From NCBI GenBank assembly GCA_033765305.1, contig JANRID010000044.1, positions 17,372 to 81,371 on the forward strand: a DNA stretch of 64,000 nucleotides, in the 5' to 3' direction. This document shows, piece after piece, positions 16,672 through 25,440 of this stretch. The position numbers were made by a program, and so were the translations under genes. Under the pieces are notes generated by a model. The model was given only the letters and a program-made list of their open reading frames with translations, was not told where the DNA came from and searched no databases. The stretch comes from RDXT01 sp033765305. GTDB lineage: Bacteria; Bacteroidota; Bacteroidia; J057. Numbering within the stretch: position 1 is the first letter of the stretch; each line of letters starts with the position of its first letter.

Positions 16672-17568
16672 ATGAACCGGAAAACCTTTCTTCACACCCT
16701 GCTTGCCACCGCCTCCATGGGACCTTTGAGCAGTTTCAAACGCTTCACCGATTCGCTGCCGGGCCAGGGAACCCTGATGCCTGTGCTGTTTACCTCGCAT
16801 GGCAATCCGATGGATATTCCGGTGCCGCGGGAAGAAAGGCCCTTCTGGGCGCGCCTGCACGAGCTGGGAGCGGAGCTCCGGCGGCACTGCGAGGTACGGG
16901 CGGTCCTGGTGGTCTCGGCACACTGGTGCACGCGCGGCACCTTTGTGAATACCTCGGAGATCCAGGAGCAGATCTACGATTATTACGGTTTCCCCGAGGC
17001 ATACTACCAGGTGAAATACCACGCCAAGGGAGCGCCCGGCGTGGCGCAGGAGGTACGGCAAGCTGCGCCGTCTGTGGCAGCAACGGCAGAATGGGGCCTG
17101 GACCACGGTGCCTGGCCCATGCTGATGCACCTGTTTCCCGAAGCCGATGTGCCGGTATTCCAGATGAGCATCGATTATTTCGCCAGTCCTGAATACCATT
17201 TCAGCCTGGGCCGGCAGCTCAAGCCGCTGCGGGAAAAAGGGGTGCTGATCATCGGGAGCGGCTCCCTGATCCACAACCTGCGGCTGGCAGGCAGCAAGAT
17301 GCGCCAGAACGACCTGAGCCCCTACGGCTGGGAGGAAGAGTACGACGCGTGGATCAAGCAGCAGCTCGACGCACGCGAGGTCGGGCAGCTGATCCGCTAC
17401 GAAAGCAGCCATCCGCTCGGCAAGCTGGCCGCTCCGACTCCGGACCACTTTGTGCCGGTGCTGTACAGCCTGGGGCTGATGGACAGCCAGGACGGGCTGA
17501 GCTACTTTTACGAAGGCGCGCCTTCGCTGCCGGCTTTCAGCGAGCGGAGCTTCATTCTGAGCCGCTAG
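16672..17568 (+). CDS. 4,5-DOPA dioxygenase extradiol (LigB/YgiD family)
   Basis: Class III extradiol ring-cleavage dioxygenase-like protein of 298 residues. In YgiD-type proteins a mononuclear metal is held by histidines; candidates here are H43 in TSHGNP, H84 in VSAHW, H201 in GSLIHNL and H259 in PTPDHFVP, with H145 in GLDHGAW near the active site. The natural substrate in bacteria is uncertain although DOPA is cleaved in vitro by homologues. About 30 N-terminal residues before the catalytic domain (MNRKTFLHTLLATASMG) are signal-like, which is common in the Bacteroidota members, so a periplasmic location is possible. The start was moved inward from an ATG at 16570. Confidence 0.87.
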   Translation: MNRKTFLHTLLATASMGPLSSFKRFTDSLPGQGTLMPVLFTSHGNPMDIPVPREERPFWARLHELGAELRRHCEVRAVLVVSAHWCTRGTFVNTSEIQEQIYDYYGFPEAYYQVKYHAKGAPGVAQEVRQAAPSVAATAEWGLDHGAWPMLMHLFPEADVPVFQMSIDYFASPEYHFSLGRQLKPLREKGVLIIGSGSLIHNLRLAGSKMRQNDLSPYGWEEEYDAWIKQQLDAREVGQLIRYESSHPLGKLAAPTPDHFVPVLYSLGLMDSQDGLSYFYEGAPSLPAFSERSFILSR

Positions 17569-17640
17569 GCGGGCTCAGGGGTGCGGGCGGCAGCCGGCAG
17601 CTGGGGATGCCAATGCGGGAGTATTCGGCTCCGGCACCCC

Positions 17641-18615
17641 TCAGCCCTCCACAATCCGCTGCACCTCCGCTTCCTCCATGCCGGTATCGCGTGCAATCTC
17701 GGCTACGCCCAGGCCCAGGGCGTGCAGGCGGCGGATCAGGGCATTCTTGGCGCTGCGCTCCGCCTCGGCGCGCAGCTGCTCCTGCACCTCCCGCCGGCGG
17801 GCTTCTTCCGCCTGCTGCATGGCTTCTTCCGCCTGCTGAAGCGCTTCTTCGGCCTGCTGCCGGGCAGCGATCAGCTCGCGGTCCTTGCGCTGGAACTCAG
17901 CCAGCACCTCGTCTTCGAGATCCATGCTGCCTTCGAGCTGCGGGTCGGCCAGCACCCGCTGCAGGCGCCGGATCACCGGCTGGTAGGGGGCCGGGTAGTC
18001 CGACTCGTCGAGCTGGAGGATGTGTCCCTTGGTGTCGGCAATGGCCGACTGGTCGAAAATGCTCAGAAAGCGCTCCAGTTCCGTCCGCCGGCGCCCCTGC
18101 AGGTAGCGGGCCTGGATAATGGTAGCGTCATGGGTAAGCGCCTCGATGAAGGGATGGCGCTCGGCGAGGGCTTCGCCGGTGGCCGCATCGGTGTAGCCGC
18201 GCCGCACCCGGATGACCGGGACCTCGTGCGCAGAGAAGGGTTCGCCCAGGATGTAGACCGGATAAATGGGCAGCGGATCGCCCTGCGGGTCCAGATGGCG
18301 GGACTGCTGGTACTGCTGGCCCAGGTAGCGGCGGAACCGCATCAGCTGCTGGTAGAGCTTGGCCTTCTGCAGCTCGATGAGCACCAGCCTGCTGCCGCCG
18401 CCGGCCTGCTGGATGCGGGCGCGGAAGTCCATGCGGGTGACGGTGATCTGGGCTTCGCCCAGCTTGAGGCTCTGTTCGGTGGATTCAAATTCGAGCTCTT
18501 CGACTGTCTCGCCCAGGATGGCGGTCAGCACCAGGCGCGCCACCCGCTCGTCGTCCATCAGGTAGCGGAAGACGACGTCGTAGAGGGGGTTGGCGATGCG
18601 CACAGGCTCCGGCAT
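17641..18615 (-). CDS. Rpn-family PD-(D/E)XK nuclease / putative transposase-like protein (paralogue 1)
   Basis: Predicted nuclease of the Rpn/PDDEXK_2 type, 324 residues. The N-terminal domain starts with NPLYDVVFRYLMDDE and has the catalytic core D63 (RMDF), E81-x-Q83-K84 (IELQK). Homologues promote recA-independent recombination or are annotated as transposases. Residues about 230-290 form a coiled coil built from heptads (QQAEEA followed by A, M or L) encoded by 21-bp repeats. The last 25 residues (GLGVAEIARDTGMEEAEVQR) look like a small helix-turn-helix. A close paralogue is at 41691-42605. The -7 box is only 5 bases from the start codon, suggesting a leaderless transcript. No terminal inverted repeats flank it, so it is not an intact IS. 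Confidence 0.85.
   Translation of the reverse strand: MPEPVRIANPLYDVVFRYLMDDERVARLVLTAILGETVEELEFESTEQSLKLGEAQITVTRMDFRARIQQAGGGSRLVLIELQKAKLYQQLMRFRRYLGQQYQQSRHLDPQGDPLPIYPVYILGEPFSAHEVPVIRVRRGYTDAATGEALAERHPFIEALTHDATIIQARYLQGRRRTELERFLSIFDQSAIADTKGHILQLDESDYPAPYQPVIRRLQRVLADPQLEGSMDLEDEVLAEFQRKDRELIAARQQAEEALQQAEEAMQQAEEARRREVQEQLRAEAERSAKNALIRRLHALGLGVAEIARDTGMEEAEVQRIVEG
17801..17863 (-). repeat. Three 21-bp direct repeats inside Rpn paralogue 1
   Basis: Units start at 17801, 17822 and 17843 and share GCTTCTTCCGCCTGCTG with few changes. Each encodes one heptad of the coiled coil, so gain or loss of units keeps frame. Confidence 0.8.
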
Positions 18616-18619
18616 GACA

Positions 18620-18627
18620 CAAAGATA
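18620..18627 (-). promoter_or_regulatory. -7 box directly before Rpn paralogue 1
   Basis: The minus strand reads TATCTTTG, an exact TAnnTTTG match. Its downstream edge is 4 bases from the ATG at 18615, so the transcript would begin at or next to the start codon. Confidence 0.6.
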
Positions 18628-18732
18628 CGGATTTTCTGCGGATGCAGGGAGCCGGCAAATTCGGCCTGGGGCGTCTTTCCGCGGGTGCCTGGGATGCGCC
18701 TGCGCCTCCCGCCCGCGGGCTGGTGCTGCCTG

Positions 18733-19122
18733 TTACTCCACATCTGCCTTCGTCACCACAAACTCCCCGCGGATGGGCTTGCTGCTGAAGCGCCAGGTGT
18801 TGGGATTGTCGATGAGCCACTGGCCGGGGTCGGCCACCGCCTTGCGGAGGCGCAGCGCCGGATCGGCAGGCTGGAGGGCGACGGAGGTAAATTCGCAGGG
18901 CACACAGCTGTACTCCGCGCCTGCGCCCAGGCCTCCGAAGGCGAAGACCTCCAGCTGCGCGCCGGGCGGGATGGTCAGGCTGCTGTCGCGCAGGCGGGTG
19001 CTGTACGCGAGCGTGAGCGCATGCGGGGACTCGTTCCGGATCCAGAGGGTTCCGAAGTGGCCGGGATCGCAGGCGGCTGCCAGCAGCAGGGACATCAGCA
19101 GGAAAACCGGACGGATGCGCAT
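18733..19122 (-). CDS. Small predicted lipoprotein
   Basis: Exported lipoprotein of 129 residues. The signal peptide ends in the lipobox AAAC with C18 lipidated. The mature protein is beta-rich, with FGTLWIRNESPHALTLAYST near the N terminus and a pair of cysteines (SCVPC) at about residues 72-76 that could form a disulfide or bind a metal. No family recognised. It is separated from Rpn paralogue 1 by 117 bp and lies on the same strand; co-transcription is possible but the Rpn gene has its own promoter box. Confidence 0.66.
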   Translation of the reverse strand: MRIRPVFLLMSLLLAAACDPGHFGTLWIRNESPHALTLAYSTRLRDSSLTIPPGAQLEVFAFGGLGAGAEYSCVPCEFTSVALQPADPALRLRKAVADPGQWLIDNPNTWRFSSKPIRGEFVVTKADVE

Positions 19123-19267
19123 CGGATAAGGATGAAGGGAGAATCAGCCTGCAACGTACAGCCTGCCGGGCCGCCGCGCAAGGGGAAAATGCATCCCTGC
19201 CGCCGGGCAGCGCAGGGTTCAATCGCTTGTTTTTCAGGCAGGCGGATGCGGGTGCCGCCGCTTCCGT

Positions 19268-19275
19268 TATCTTTG
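19268..19275 (+). promoter_or_regulatory. Candidate -7 box for the TPR kinase operon
   Basis: TATCTTTG, exact TAnnTTTG match, 91 bases before the kinase start. A weaker TATCTTTC at 19348-19355 lies closer (11 bases). Either could be used. Confidence 0.45.
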
Positions 19276-19366
19276 AATTCCGCCGCTTTCTCATCCGCCG
19301 CCGCCGCTTGCTCGATCGTGCTGGCCGGGGGCCGGAAGGCAGCCGTATCTTTCACCTGTCTGTTGC

Positions 19367-21322
19367 ATGAGCCCCATCCGTGTTCCGCTTGTTATGGCTT
19401 CGTATCCCTGCTTCCGCGCCGCACTGCTGATGATCCTGACGGGGATCTCCGGGCTGAGCCTGCGTGCGGAGCGCCCCGACCCTCGGGCCGATACCCTGGC
19501 CTGGCAGCTGGCGGCGGCAACCTCGCCGGAGGCGCGTGCCCGCCTGCTCAACGAGCTGGCCTGGCTCTACACCGAATACGACCTCGACAGCGCCCGCACC
19601 TTCGCCTGGGAAGCCTGGGAGATCGGGCTGCGGCTGAATCTCAACAGCGTGCAGGCCCAGGCCTTCAAGGCGCTGGGCATGGCCGACTACCACGCCCGCC
19701 AGTACGGGGACGCGGAGTGCCAGTATCTCCAGGCCAAATCGCTCTTCGAGGCGGAGCAGGACACCGCTGGCCGCCTGGCCATCCTCAACAACCTCGGCAT
19801 CCTCTACCGCATCCAGGGCAGCTGCGAGCCCGCCAGCCGCGGCTACCTCGAAGGCATGCGCCTGGCCCGCGCCCAGGGCGCCCGCCAGAAGGAAAGCATC
19901 CTCTGGTACAACTATTTCATCACCCAGATCGCCTGCCAGGCCTACGAAAGCGCCTTTAATACCGGCGATTCGCTCCTCGCCTTCAGCCGCCTGACCGGAA
20001 ACGACCACCTCGCCGCCCATACCCTCGCCCAGCTCGGCTATCTGCACTACAAGCAGGAGCAGGACTCGATGGCGCTGCTGCGCCTGACGGAGTCGCTGCG
20101 CATCGCAGAGCCCTCCGGCAATCCCGAGCTGCTCTCAACCGTGTACAACAACCTGGGCAACGTCTACGAAGGCCTCGAAGAGTATCAGCAGGCCTATGAA
20201 TACTACCGGCTCAGCCTCGAAATGGACCAGCAGCAGGCCTATCCGGCTGCGATCCACAATTCCTACCACAACATCGGGCTGGCGCTCTACCACCTGAAGC
20301 GCTACGGCGAGGCGATCCCCTACCTGGAGCAGTCGCTCAGTGCCAATGCCGGCGAGGGCAACCGCAGCTTTCTGCCCGACAATTACTACAGCCTCGGCAA
20401 GGCCTACGCCGAAACCGGCCGCCACCGCGAGGCCGCAGCCTGCCTGCTGCGCTCCATCGAGCTGCGCGACAGCCTGTTCAATGCGGACATGCAGCGCACC
20501 ATCGAGGAGCTGAAGCAGCAGTACCAGACGGAAAAGGTCGCCCGCGAGCTGGCCGGCACCCGGCTGGAGCTCGAACGCCAGCAAACCCGGAGCGCCCGGC
20601 GCATGGCCTGGGTTTCCGGCGGCATGGCAGCCGTGATCGGCGCGGCCGGCATCGGGCTGATGGCCCTGGGCCGCCGCCGCGCCGAGCTGGACAAGCGCAG
20701 GATCGAGCTGGAATACCAGGTGCTGCGCGCCCAGATGAACCCGCATTTCATCTTCAATGCCCTCAATTCCATCCAGGGCTTTTTCTCCGAGCAGGACTTC
20801 GCCCAGGGCAATGAATACCTCGGCGCCTTCGGCCAGCTCATGCGGCGCGTGCTCGACCAGTCGTCCCAGCATGCCATCTCCCTGGCGGAAGAACTCGATA
20901 CCCTCAACCTCTATCTCCGGCTGGAGCAGGCCCGGCTGAAGGACAAATTCCATTTTGAAGTAGACCTGCAGGAGGAGCTGGATGAATCGATGATCTTCCT
21001 GCCGCCGCTGATCCTGCAGCCTTTCGTGGAAAATGCCATCTGGCATGGCATTGCACCGAAGGAAGGGCCCGGCCTGATCCGCATCCGCTGCTCCATGCCC
21101 GAGGACCGCGACGACCTGCTGCACGTCGAAATCGCCGACAACGGCATCGGGCTGCGCGCAGCCGCCCTGCATGCCCGCAAGGCCCACACCTCCCGCGGCG
21201 TGTCCATCATCCGCGAGCGCCTGGGGCCGCAGGGCAGCATCCGGACCGAAGAAGTGACCGATGAATCCGGCGTCGCGCGGGGTACCCGCGTGCTGCTGCA
21301 AATCCCGCTGAGCCATGATTAG
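19367..21322 (+). CDS. TPR-containing LytS-type sensor histidine kinase
   Basis: Sensor kinase of 651 residues. A signal-like hydrophobic N terminus (about 10-33) exports a helical sensor built of tetratricopeptide repeats at about 40-390 (VYNNLGNVYEGLEEYQQAYE is typical). A single membrane helix at about 410-430 (VSGGMAAVIGAAGIGLMALG) leads to a LytS-type kinase: the phosphoacceptor is H460 in QMNPHFIFNALNSIQ, and the ATPase domain carries FVENAIWHG and a DNGIGL box. It overlaps the next gene by 8 bases and forms a two-component pair with it. This TPR-LytS layout is common in Bacteroidota; the signal is unknown. Confidence 0.93.
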   Translation: MSPIRVPLVMASYPCFRAALLMILTGISGLSLRAERPDPRADTLAWQLAAATSPEARARLLNELAWLYTEYDLDSARTFAWEAWEIGLRLNLNSVQAQAFKALGMADYHARQYGDAECQYLQAKSLFEAEQDTAGRLAILNNLGILYRIQGSCEPASRGYLEGMRLARAQGARQKESILWYNYFITQIACQAYESAFNTGDSLLAFSRLTGNDHLAAHTLAQLGYLHYKQEQDSMALLRLTESLRIAEPSGNPELLSTVYNNLGNVYEGLEEYQQAYEYYRLSLEMDQQQAYPAAIHNSYHNIGLALYHLKRYGEAIPYLEQSLSANAGEGNRSFLPDNYYSLGKAYAETGRHREAAACLLRSIELRDSLFNADMQRTIEELKQQYQTEKVARELAGTRLELERQQTRSARRMAWVSGGMAAVIGAAGIGLMALGRRRAELDKRRIELEYQVLRAQMNPHFIFNALNSIQGFFSEQDFAQGNEYLGAFGQLMRRVLDQSSQHAISLAEELDTLNLYLRLEQARLKDKFHFEVDLQEELDESMIFLPPLILQPFVENAIWHGIAPKEGPGLIRIRCSMPEDRDDLLHVEIADNGIGLRAAALHARKAHTSRGVSIIRERLGPQGSIRTEEVTDESGVARGTRVLLQIPLSHD

Positions 21323-22064
21323 AAGCGTGATCATCGACGACGAATCCCAGGCCCGGAAGGTGCTCCGCAACCTGCTGGCCAGCGAGTTCCCCCACGTGGA
21401 AGTGGTGGGCGAAGGCGACGATGTCCGCAGCGGGATCGACGCCATCCGCAGCGCCCAGCCCGATCTGGTGTTTCTCGATATCCAGCTCAAAAGCGGCACA
21501 GGCTTCGACCTGCTGACCCAGCTCGGCGAGGCCCCCGCCGAGGTCATTTTCATCACGGCCTACGACAACTACGCCCTGGCCGCCTTCCAGTTCGCAGCGT
21601 TTGGATATCTCTTGAAGCCATTGCGTATCAGTGAATTGCAGAAAGTGCTCCAGCGCTTTGAGGCCCAGCAGCAGCTCCGGCAGCAGGCCCGCCAGGAACG
21701 CATCCGCGTGCTCATCGAGAGCTATGCAGACCAGGGCCAGATCAACAAGCTGATTGTGCAGCATGTCAACGGCTTCCAGGTCCTGCCGCTCCACGAAATC
21801 CTCTACCTCAAGGGCGAGGATAATTATACCCGCTTCCTGATGACCGGGGGCGAACAGACCCTCGTCAGCAAAACCCTCAAAGACTATGAGCAGCTGCTGG
21901 AAAACTACGGCTTCTACCGCGTGCATCAGTCCTATCTGGTCAACCTGCGCCACGTGCGCGAGTACACCAAGGGCGAAGGCGGCACCGTCACGATGCACAA
22001 TCACGACGAGCTGCCGGTTTCGCGGCGGAAAAAAGCCGGATTCCTGAAGCGCTTTCTTGGCTGA
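21315..22064 (+). CDS. LytTR response regulator
   Basis: DNA-binding response regulator of 249 residues. The receiver domain (1-120) has the acidic pair D8-D9, phosphoacceptor D55 in VFLDIQL, and K109-like lysine in FGYLLKPLR. A LytTR DNA-binding domain occupies about 145-249 (LYLKGEDNYTRFL, RVHQSYLVNLRHV, LPVSRRKKAGFLK). It starts inside the last codons of the kinase gene (8-base overlap), so translation is coupled and the kinase is its cognate partner. The targets cannot be seen, but the exported Kelch and T9SS genes directly downstream are candidates. Confidence 0.95.
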   Translation: MIRSVIIDDESQARKVLRNLLASEFPHVEVVGEGDDVRSGIDAIRSAQPDLVFLDIQLKSGTGFDLLTQLGEAPAEVIFITAYDNYALAAFQFAAFGYLLKPLRISELQKVLQRFEAQQQLRQQARQERIRVLIESYADQGQINKLIVQHVNGFQVLPLHEILYLKGEDNYTRFLMTGGEQTLVSKTLKDYEQLLENYGFYRVHQSYLVNLRHVREYTKGEGGTVTMHNHDELPVSRRKKAGFLKRFLG

Positions 22065-22140
22065 ATCTGTCAGATGCTGTATACCCAATCAATTGACTTT
22101 CAACTATATCATTCACTAACCCTGCTGTAACACCGCACCA

Positions 22141-23601
22141 ATGAATCCTGGTTTCCATTTCCGCGCAGGCCGCCGCCTGCGGGCCCTCCTTGCTTTGTGT
22201 TTCCTGATTTCCAGCCGGCTGGCTGCTCAGGGCGTAGCAGTCAACGACACCGGCGCCCCGCCCGACGCCTCGGCGATGCTCGACGTACAGTCGGCCTCGA
22301 AAGGCCTGCTCATCCCGCGCATGACCAGCGCCCAGCGCATGGCCATCGCTGCGCCGGCCGACGGGCTGCTGGTGTACGACCTCGACACCCGTTCCCAGTG
22401 GACCTGCAGCCAGGGGATCTGGACGCAGCTGGCGCCGCTGCCCGCAGGCTCGCTGGTCTTCCGCAGCGACCGGAACGACGCCCTGATGAACAGCGCGGGC
22501 TTCAGCTTTGCCTGGCCCCAGGTGATTTCCAACGGCCAGACGGGCCTGGCCTGGCAGGCGCCGCCTTCGCTCAGCGGCGCGCCCGCCGCGCGCCAGGGCC
22601 ATGTATCGGCCTGGACCGGCACCCTGCTTCTGGTCTGGGGCGGCGCCGACGGCCCCACTGTCTTCGGCGACGGGGCTCGGTACGACCCCCGCTCAGCGAC
22701 CTGGACCCCCATGTCCGGCGTGAATGCCCCCAGCGCCCGCCAGGGCGCCGCCGCCGTCTGGACCGGCAGCAAGCTCCTCGTATGGGGCGGCCTGGACGGC
22801 GTCACCACCCATACCGGCGGCATCTACGACCCCGCTGCCGATACCTGGACGCCCATGAGCACCACCGGCGCGCCCAGCGCCCGCTTCCGGCATACCGCCG
22901 TCTGGACCGGCTCGAAAATGATCGTCTGGGGCGGCTCGCCGGGTGCCGGCAATACGAATACCGGCGGCATCTACGATCCTGCCACCGATACCTGGGCCCC
23001 GCTCCCCACCTCCGGCGCGCCAGCGGCGCGCGCCTCCCACAGCGCCGTCTGGACCGGATCGAGGATGATCGTCTGGGGCGGACAGGGCGGATTCGTCACC
23101 TTCTACAATAATGGCGGCATGTACGACCCTGCCACCGGGCTCTGGACCCCCATCCCTGCCACCGGTGCGCCGGCGGCCCGTTCCGAATGCCCGGCCGTCT
23201 GGACCGGCTCCCGCATGATCATCTGGGGCGGGCTCGGCGTGTCGGATGCAGCCCTGTTCGATCCGGCTTCGATGAGCTGGACGCCGATGTCGCTCGTCAA
23301 TGCGCCCGTGTTCCGCCAGCAGCACACGGCCATCTGGACCGGCAGTGAATTTGTCGTCTTCGGCGGCACCGCATCGGGCTCGATCACCCATACCGGCGGC
23401 ATCTACCAGCCCCTGACCGATACCTGGACCCCGATCAGCACCGCCGGCGCGCCAGCGGCGCGGCGCTACCACACCGCCGTCTGGACAGGAAGCGCCATGC
23501 TTCTCTGGGGCGGCGAAACCACCGGCGGCGTCCGCCTGCAGGACGGCGGGAACCTTGGCTTGCCTGTTACCGGCACGTACTATGTGTATCAGAAAAACTG
23601 A
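22141..23601 (+). CDS. Exported Kelch-type beta-propeller protein
   Basis: Exported protein of 486 residues. The signal peptide spans about 1-30 and ends at LAAQ. Residues 30-90 contain ASAMLDVQSASKGLLIPRMT, a segment widely found at the start of Bacteroidota tail-fibre-like or trimeric surface proteins. From about residue 150 to the end there are seven Kelch-like blades of about 48 residues, each with an 'xAVWTGSxMIVWGG' core followed by 'YDPATDTWTPM'. This gives a seven-bladed propeller. No T9SS sorting domain is seen, so localisation relies on the downstream gene or on periplasmic retention. Its last 20 bases overlap the next gene. Confidence 0.84.
   Translation: MNPGFHFRAGRRLRALLALCFLISSRLAAQGVAVNDTGAPPDASAMLDVQSASKGLLIPRMTSAQRMAIAAPADGLLVYDLDTRSQWTCSQGIWTQLAPLPAGSLVFRSDRNDALMNSAGFSFAWPQVISNGQTGLAWQAPPSLSGAPAARQGHVSAWTGTLLLVWGGADGPTVFGDGARYDPRSATWTPMSGVNAPSARQGAAAVWTGSKLLVWGGLDGVTTHTGGIYDPAADTWTPMSTTGAPSARFRHTAVWTGSKMIVWGGSPGAGNTNTGGIYDPATDTWAPLPTSGAPAARASHSAVWTGSRMIVWGGQGGFVTFYNNGGMYDPATGLWTPIPATGAPAARSECPAVWTGSRMIIWGGLGVSDAALFDPASMSWTPMSLVNAPVFRQQHTAIWTGSEFVVFGGTASGSITHTGGIYQPLTDTWTPISTAGAPAARRYHTAVWTGSAMLLWGGETTGGVRLQDGGNLGLPVTGTYYVYQKN
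22588..23535 (+). repeat. Seven Kelch-blade repeats at DNA level
   Basis: Units of about 140-150 bp recur with blocks such as GTCTGGACCGG and ACCGGCGGCATCTACGA conserved. They encode the propeller blades of the surrounding gene. Confidence 0.75.
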
Positions 23602-24994
23602 CCTGCCGGGCCTGCTCCTGGCAGCAGGCCTGCTGCTCAGCCAGGCCGCTGCGCAGGGCTATCTGGCCGTGCCCGCAGGCACACATCTGACGCTGAGCGG
23701 TGCCGCCTTCCTCGTGCTCGACAACACCCGCTGGGAGCAGGCGGGGAGCTTCGCGCCGGATGCAGGCACTGTGCGGGTGACAGGCAATGCCCCTGCGGCG
23801 CTCTGCGCCTTCGCTTCGCCGGATACACTGCGCCTGCACCGCCTGGAGCTGGACAAGGCCGCGGAGGCGCTGCGCCTCGAAGCCGATCTCCGGATCGGCG
23901 GTTCGCTGCACTTTGTGCAGGGGCTGCTGGATCTCAACGGGCGCAGCATCAGCCTCGGCAGCACCGGCCTGCTCGACGGCGAGTCGGAAATGAGCCGGAT
24001 CACCGACCTGGCGGGCGGCGGCGCCGTCCATGCCGCTGCCCTGATGAACGCGCCCGCCGGAGCGAACCCGGGCAACATCGGGCTGATGCTGAGTTCGTCT
24101 TCGAATCTCGGCCCCACGGTCCTGATCCGGCGGCATGATCCGCAGCTCCTCGGCAACGGCAGCAGCATCCGCCGCAGTTTCGACATCGCCCCGGCCCAGA
24201 ACAGCGGACTGAATGCCACCCTGCGCATCCTGTACTTCGAGGGCGAACTCAACGGGCTGGCCGAAAGCGGCTTCAGCCTGTACCGCAGCCCCGACCAGGG
24301 GCTGAGCTGGAGCGAGCCCGGTGCCGCCGTGCACAATCCCGCCGGCAACTGGGTGGAACTGAGCGGCATCGATGCCTTTTCGCGCTGGACTGCCGCGCCT
24401 GCCTCCGCCTTTCCTGTGACCTGGATCGGCATCCAGGCCCGCTGGCTGCCCCGGACCCCGCTGCGGGCTGCCCAGGTGGAATGGAGCACCGCCAGCGAGC
24501 AGGCCTCCGATATGTTCCAGGTGCTGCGCCGGCCCGATCAGCCCGGAGCCGTCTGGGAACTGCTGGGCGAAGTGCCCGCCGCAGGCTACAGCAGCCAGCC
24601 CCGGAGCTATGTATTTGTGGATCATCAGATTCCAGACCGGGCTGACCTCCAGGCCTGGATCTATCGGATCCGCCAGACCGACCTCGACGGCGCCTTTACC
24701 TACAGTTCCTCCGTGCTGCTCCGGGCCGATGATGCCGGAAGCGGCAGCCTGGAGCTGGTCCCGAATCCCGCGCGGGCATCTGTGCGCATCCTGGCGCACG
24801 CCGCTCCCGGCGATGCCCTGCTATTCCTAACCCTGACAGACGCCCAAGGCAGGCAGGTACTTCGTACCCGGCTGGACGATCCCCAATACTGCGATGCAGC
24901 CTGGCCGCTGGCGGCGCTGCCCGCAGGCATCTATACCGTGTCGCTGGAGACCCGGCAGGGGATTGCCAGCCGGCGCCTGCAGGTGGACCGGTGA
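23582..24994 (+). CDS. Exported protein with T9SS type A sorting domain
   Basis: Exported protein of 470 residues. A signal peptide spans about 1-25 (LPGLLLAAGLLLSQAAAQ). Residues 30-170 look like a right-handed beta-helix start (LTLSGAAFLVLDNTRWEQAG; GSLHFVQGLLDLNGRSISLG). Residues 170-270 resemble a surface domain with GTxxxxRRSFDIAP features, and 285-390 an Ig-like domain with VEWSTASEQASDMFQVLRR, often found just before T9SS tails. The last 75 residues are a T9SS type A domain (LVPNPARASVRILAHA; LPAGIYTVSLETRQG). It overlaps the Kelch gene by 20 bases, so the two are coupled and may form one surface complex. Start ATG at 23582 was chosen over 23555, which adds non-signal residues. Confidence 0.85.
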   Translation: MCIRKTDLPGLLLAAGLLLSQAAAQGYLAVPAGTHLTLSGAAFLVLDNTRWEQAGSFAPDAGTVRVTGNAPAALCAFASPDTLRLHRLELDKAAEALRLEADLRIGGSLHFVQGLLDLNGRSISLGSTGLLDGESEMSRITDLAGGGAVHAAALMNAPAGANPGNIGLMLSSSSNLGPTVLIRRHDPQLLGNGSSIRRSFDIAPAQNSGLNATLRILYFEGELNGLAESGFSLYRSPDQGLSWSEPGAAVHNPAGNWVELSGIDAFSRWTAAPASAFPVTWIGIQARWLPRTPLRAAQVEWSTASEQASDMFQVLRRPDQPGAVWELLGEVPAAGYSSQPRSYVFVDHQIPDRADLQAWIYRIRQTDLDGAFTYSSSVLLRADDAGSGSLELVPNPARASVRILAHAAPGDALLFLTLTDAQGRQVLRTRLDDPQYCDAAWPLAALPAGIYTVSLETRQGIASRRLQVDR

Positions 24995-25033
24995 GTGCTT
25001 TGTTTTGTCTCTTTGTGAACCCCTATGTGCTTG

Positions 25034-25064
25034 ACGGCGCCGGCCTTTGCCGGTGCCGTTTTTT
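25034..25064 (+). terminator. Intrinsic terminator after the T9SS gene
   Basis: Arms CGGCGCCGGC (25035-25044) and GCCGGTGCCG (25049-25058), with one G-U pair, a 4-base loop and six T's directly after. It sits 40 bases after the stop codon. Confidence 0.8.
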
Positions 25065-25079
25065 CATGGCACCAGGCGC

Positions 25080-25406
25080 TCAGCGGAGTTTTTCGTTGTT
25101 TTTGTGCCGGTCGGCATCGCGGCGGGTCTTTTTGTCGAGGTTTTGCCGCAGGGCCTCCTCCAGGTCGATCCCCGTCTGGTTGGCCAGGCAGATCAGCACG
25201 AAGAGCACATCGGCCATTTCATCGGCCAGATTCACTTCCGTATCCGAGGCTTTGAAGGACTGATCGCCGTAGCGGCGGGCCATGATGCGGGCCACCTCGC
25301 CGACCTCCTCCATGAGGATGGCCGTGTTGGTGAGTTCGGAGAAATAGCGGACCCCGATCTCGCGGATCCACGTATCGACGGTTTGCTGCGCTTCCTGAAT
25401 CGTCAT
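25080..25406 (-). CDS. MazG-like nucleotide pyrophosphohydrolase
   Basis: Soluble all-alpha NTP pyrophosphohydrolase of 108 residues, the size of single-domain MazG proteins. The magnesium-binding glutamates are in LMEEVGEVAR (E33, E34, E37) and the second site in LADEMADVLFVL (E63, D66). Such enzymes hydrolyse canonical or damaged nucleoside triphosphates for housecleaning. In related genomes it often sits beside dtd; here a glycosyltransferase gene lies between them, 34 bp upstream. All three are on one strand. Confidence 0.9.
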   Translation of the reverse strand: MTIQEAQQTVDTWIREIGVRYFSELTNTAILMEEVGEVARIMARRYGDQSFKASDTEVNLADEMADVLFVLICLANQTGIDLEEALRQNLDKKTRRDADRHKNNEKLR

Positions 25407-25440
25407 GGGGCATGGAGTATCGGTGGCACAATCGGGCAGG

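Noticed and set aside
17641..18615. Intact insertion sequence around Rpn paralogue 1
   Set aside because: No terminal inverted repeats or target-site duplication were found on either side, and the same is true of paralogue 2.
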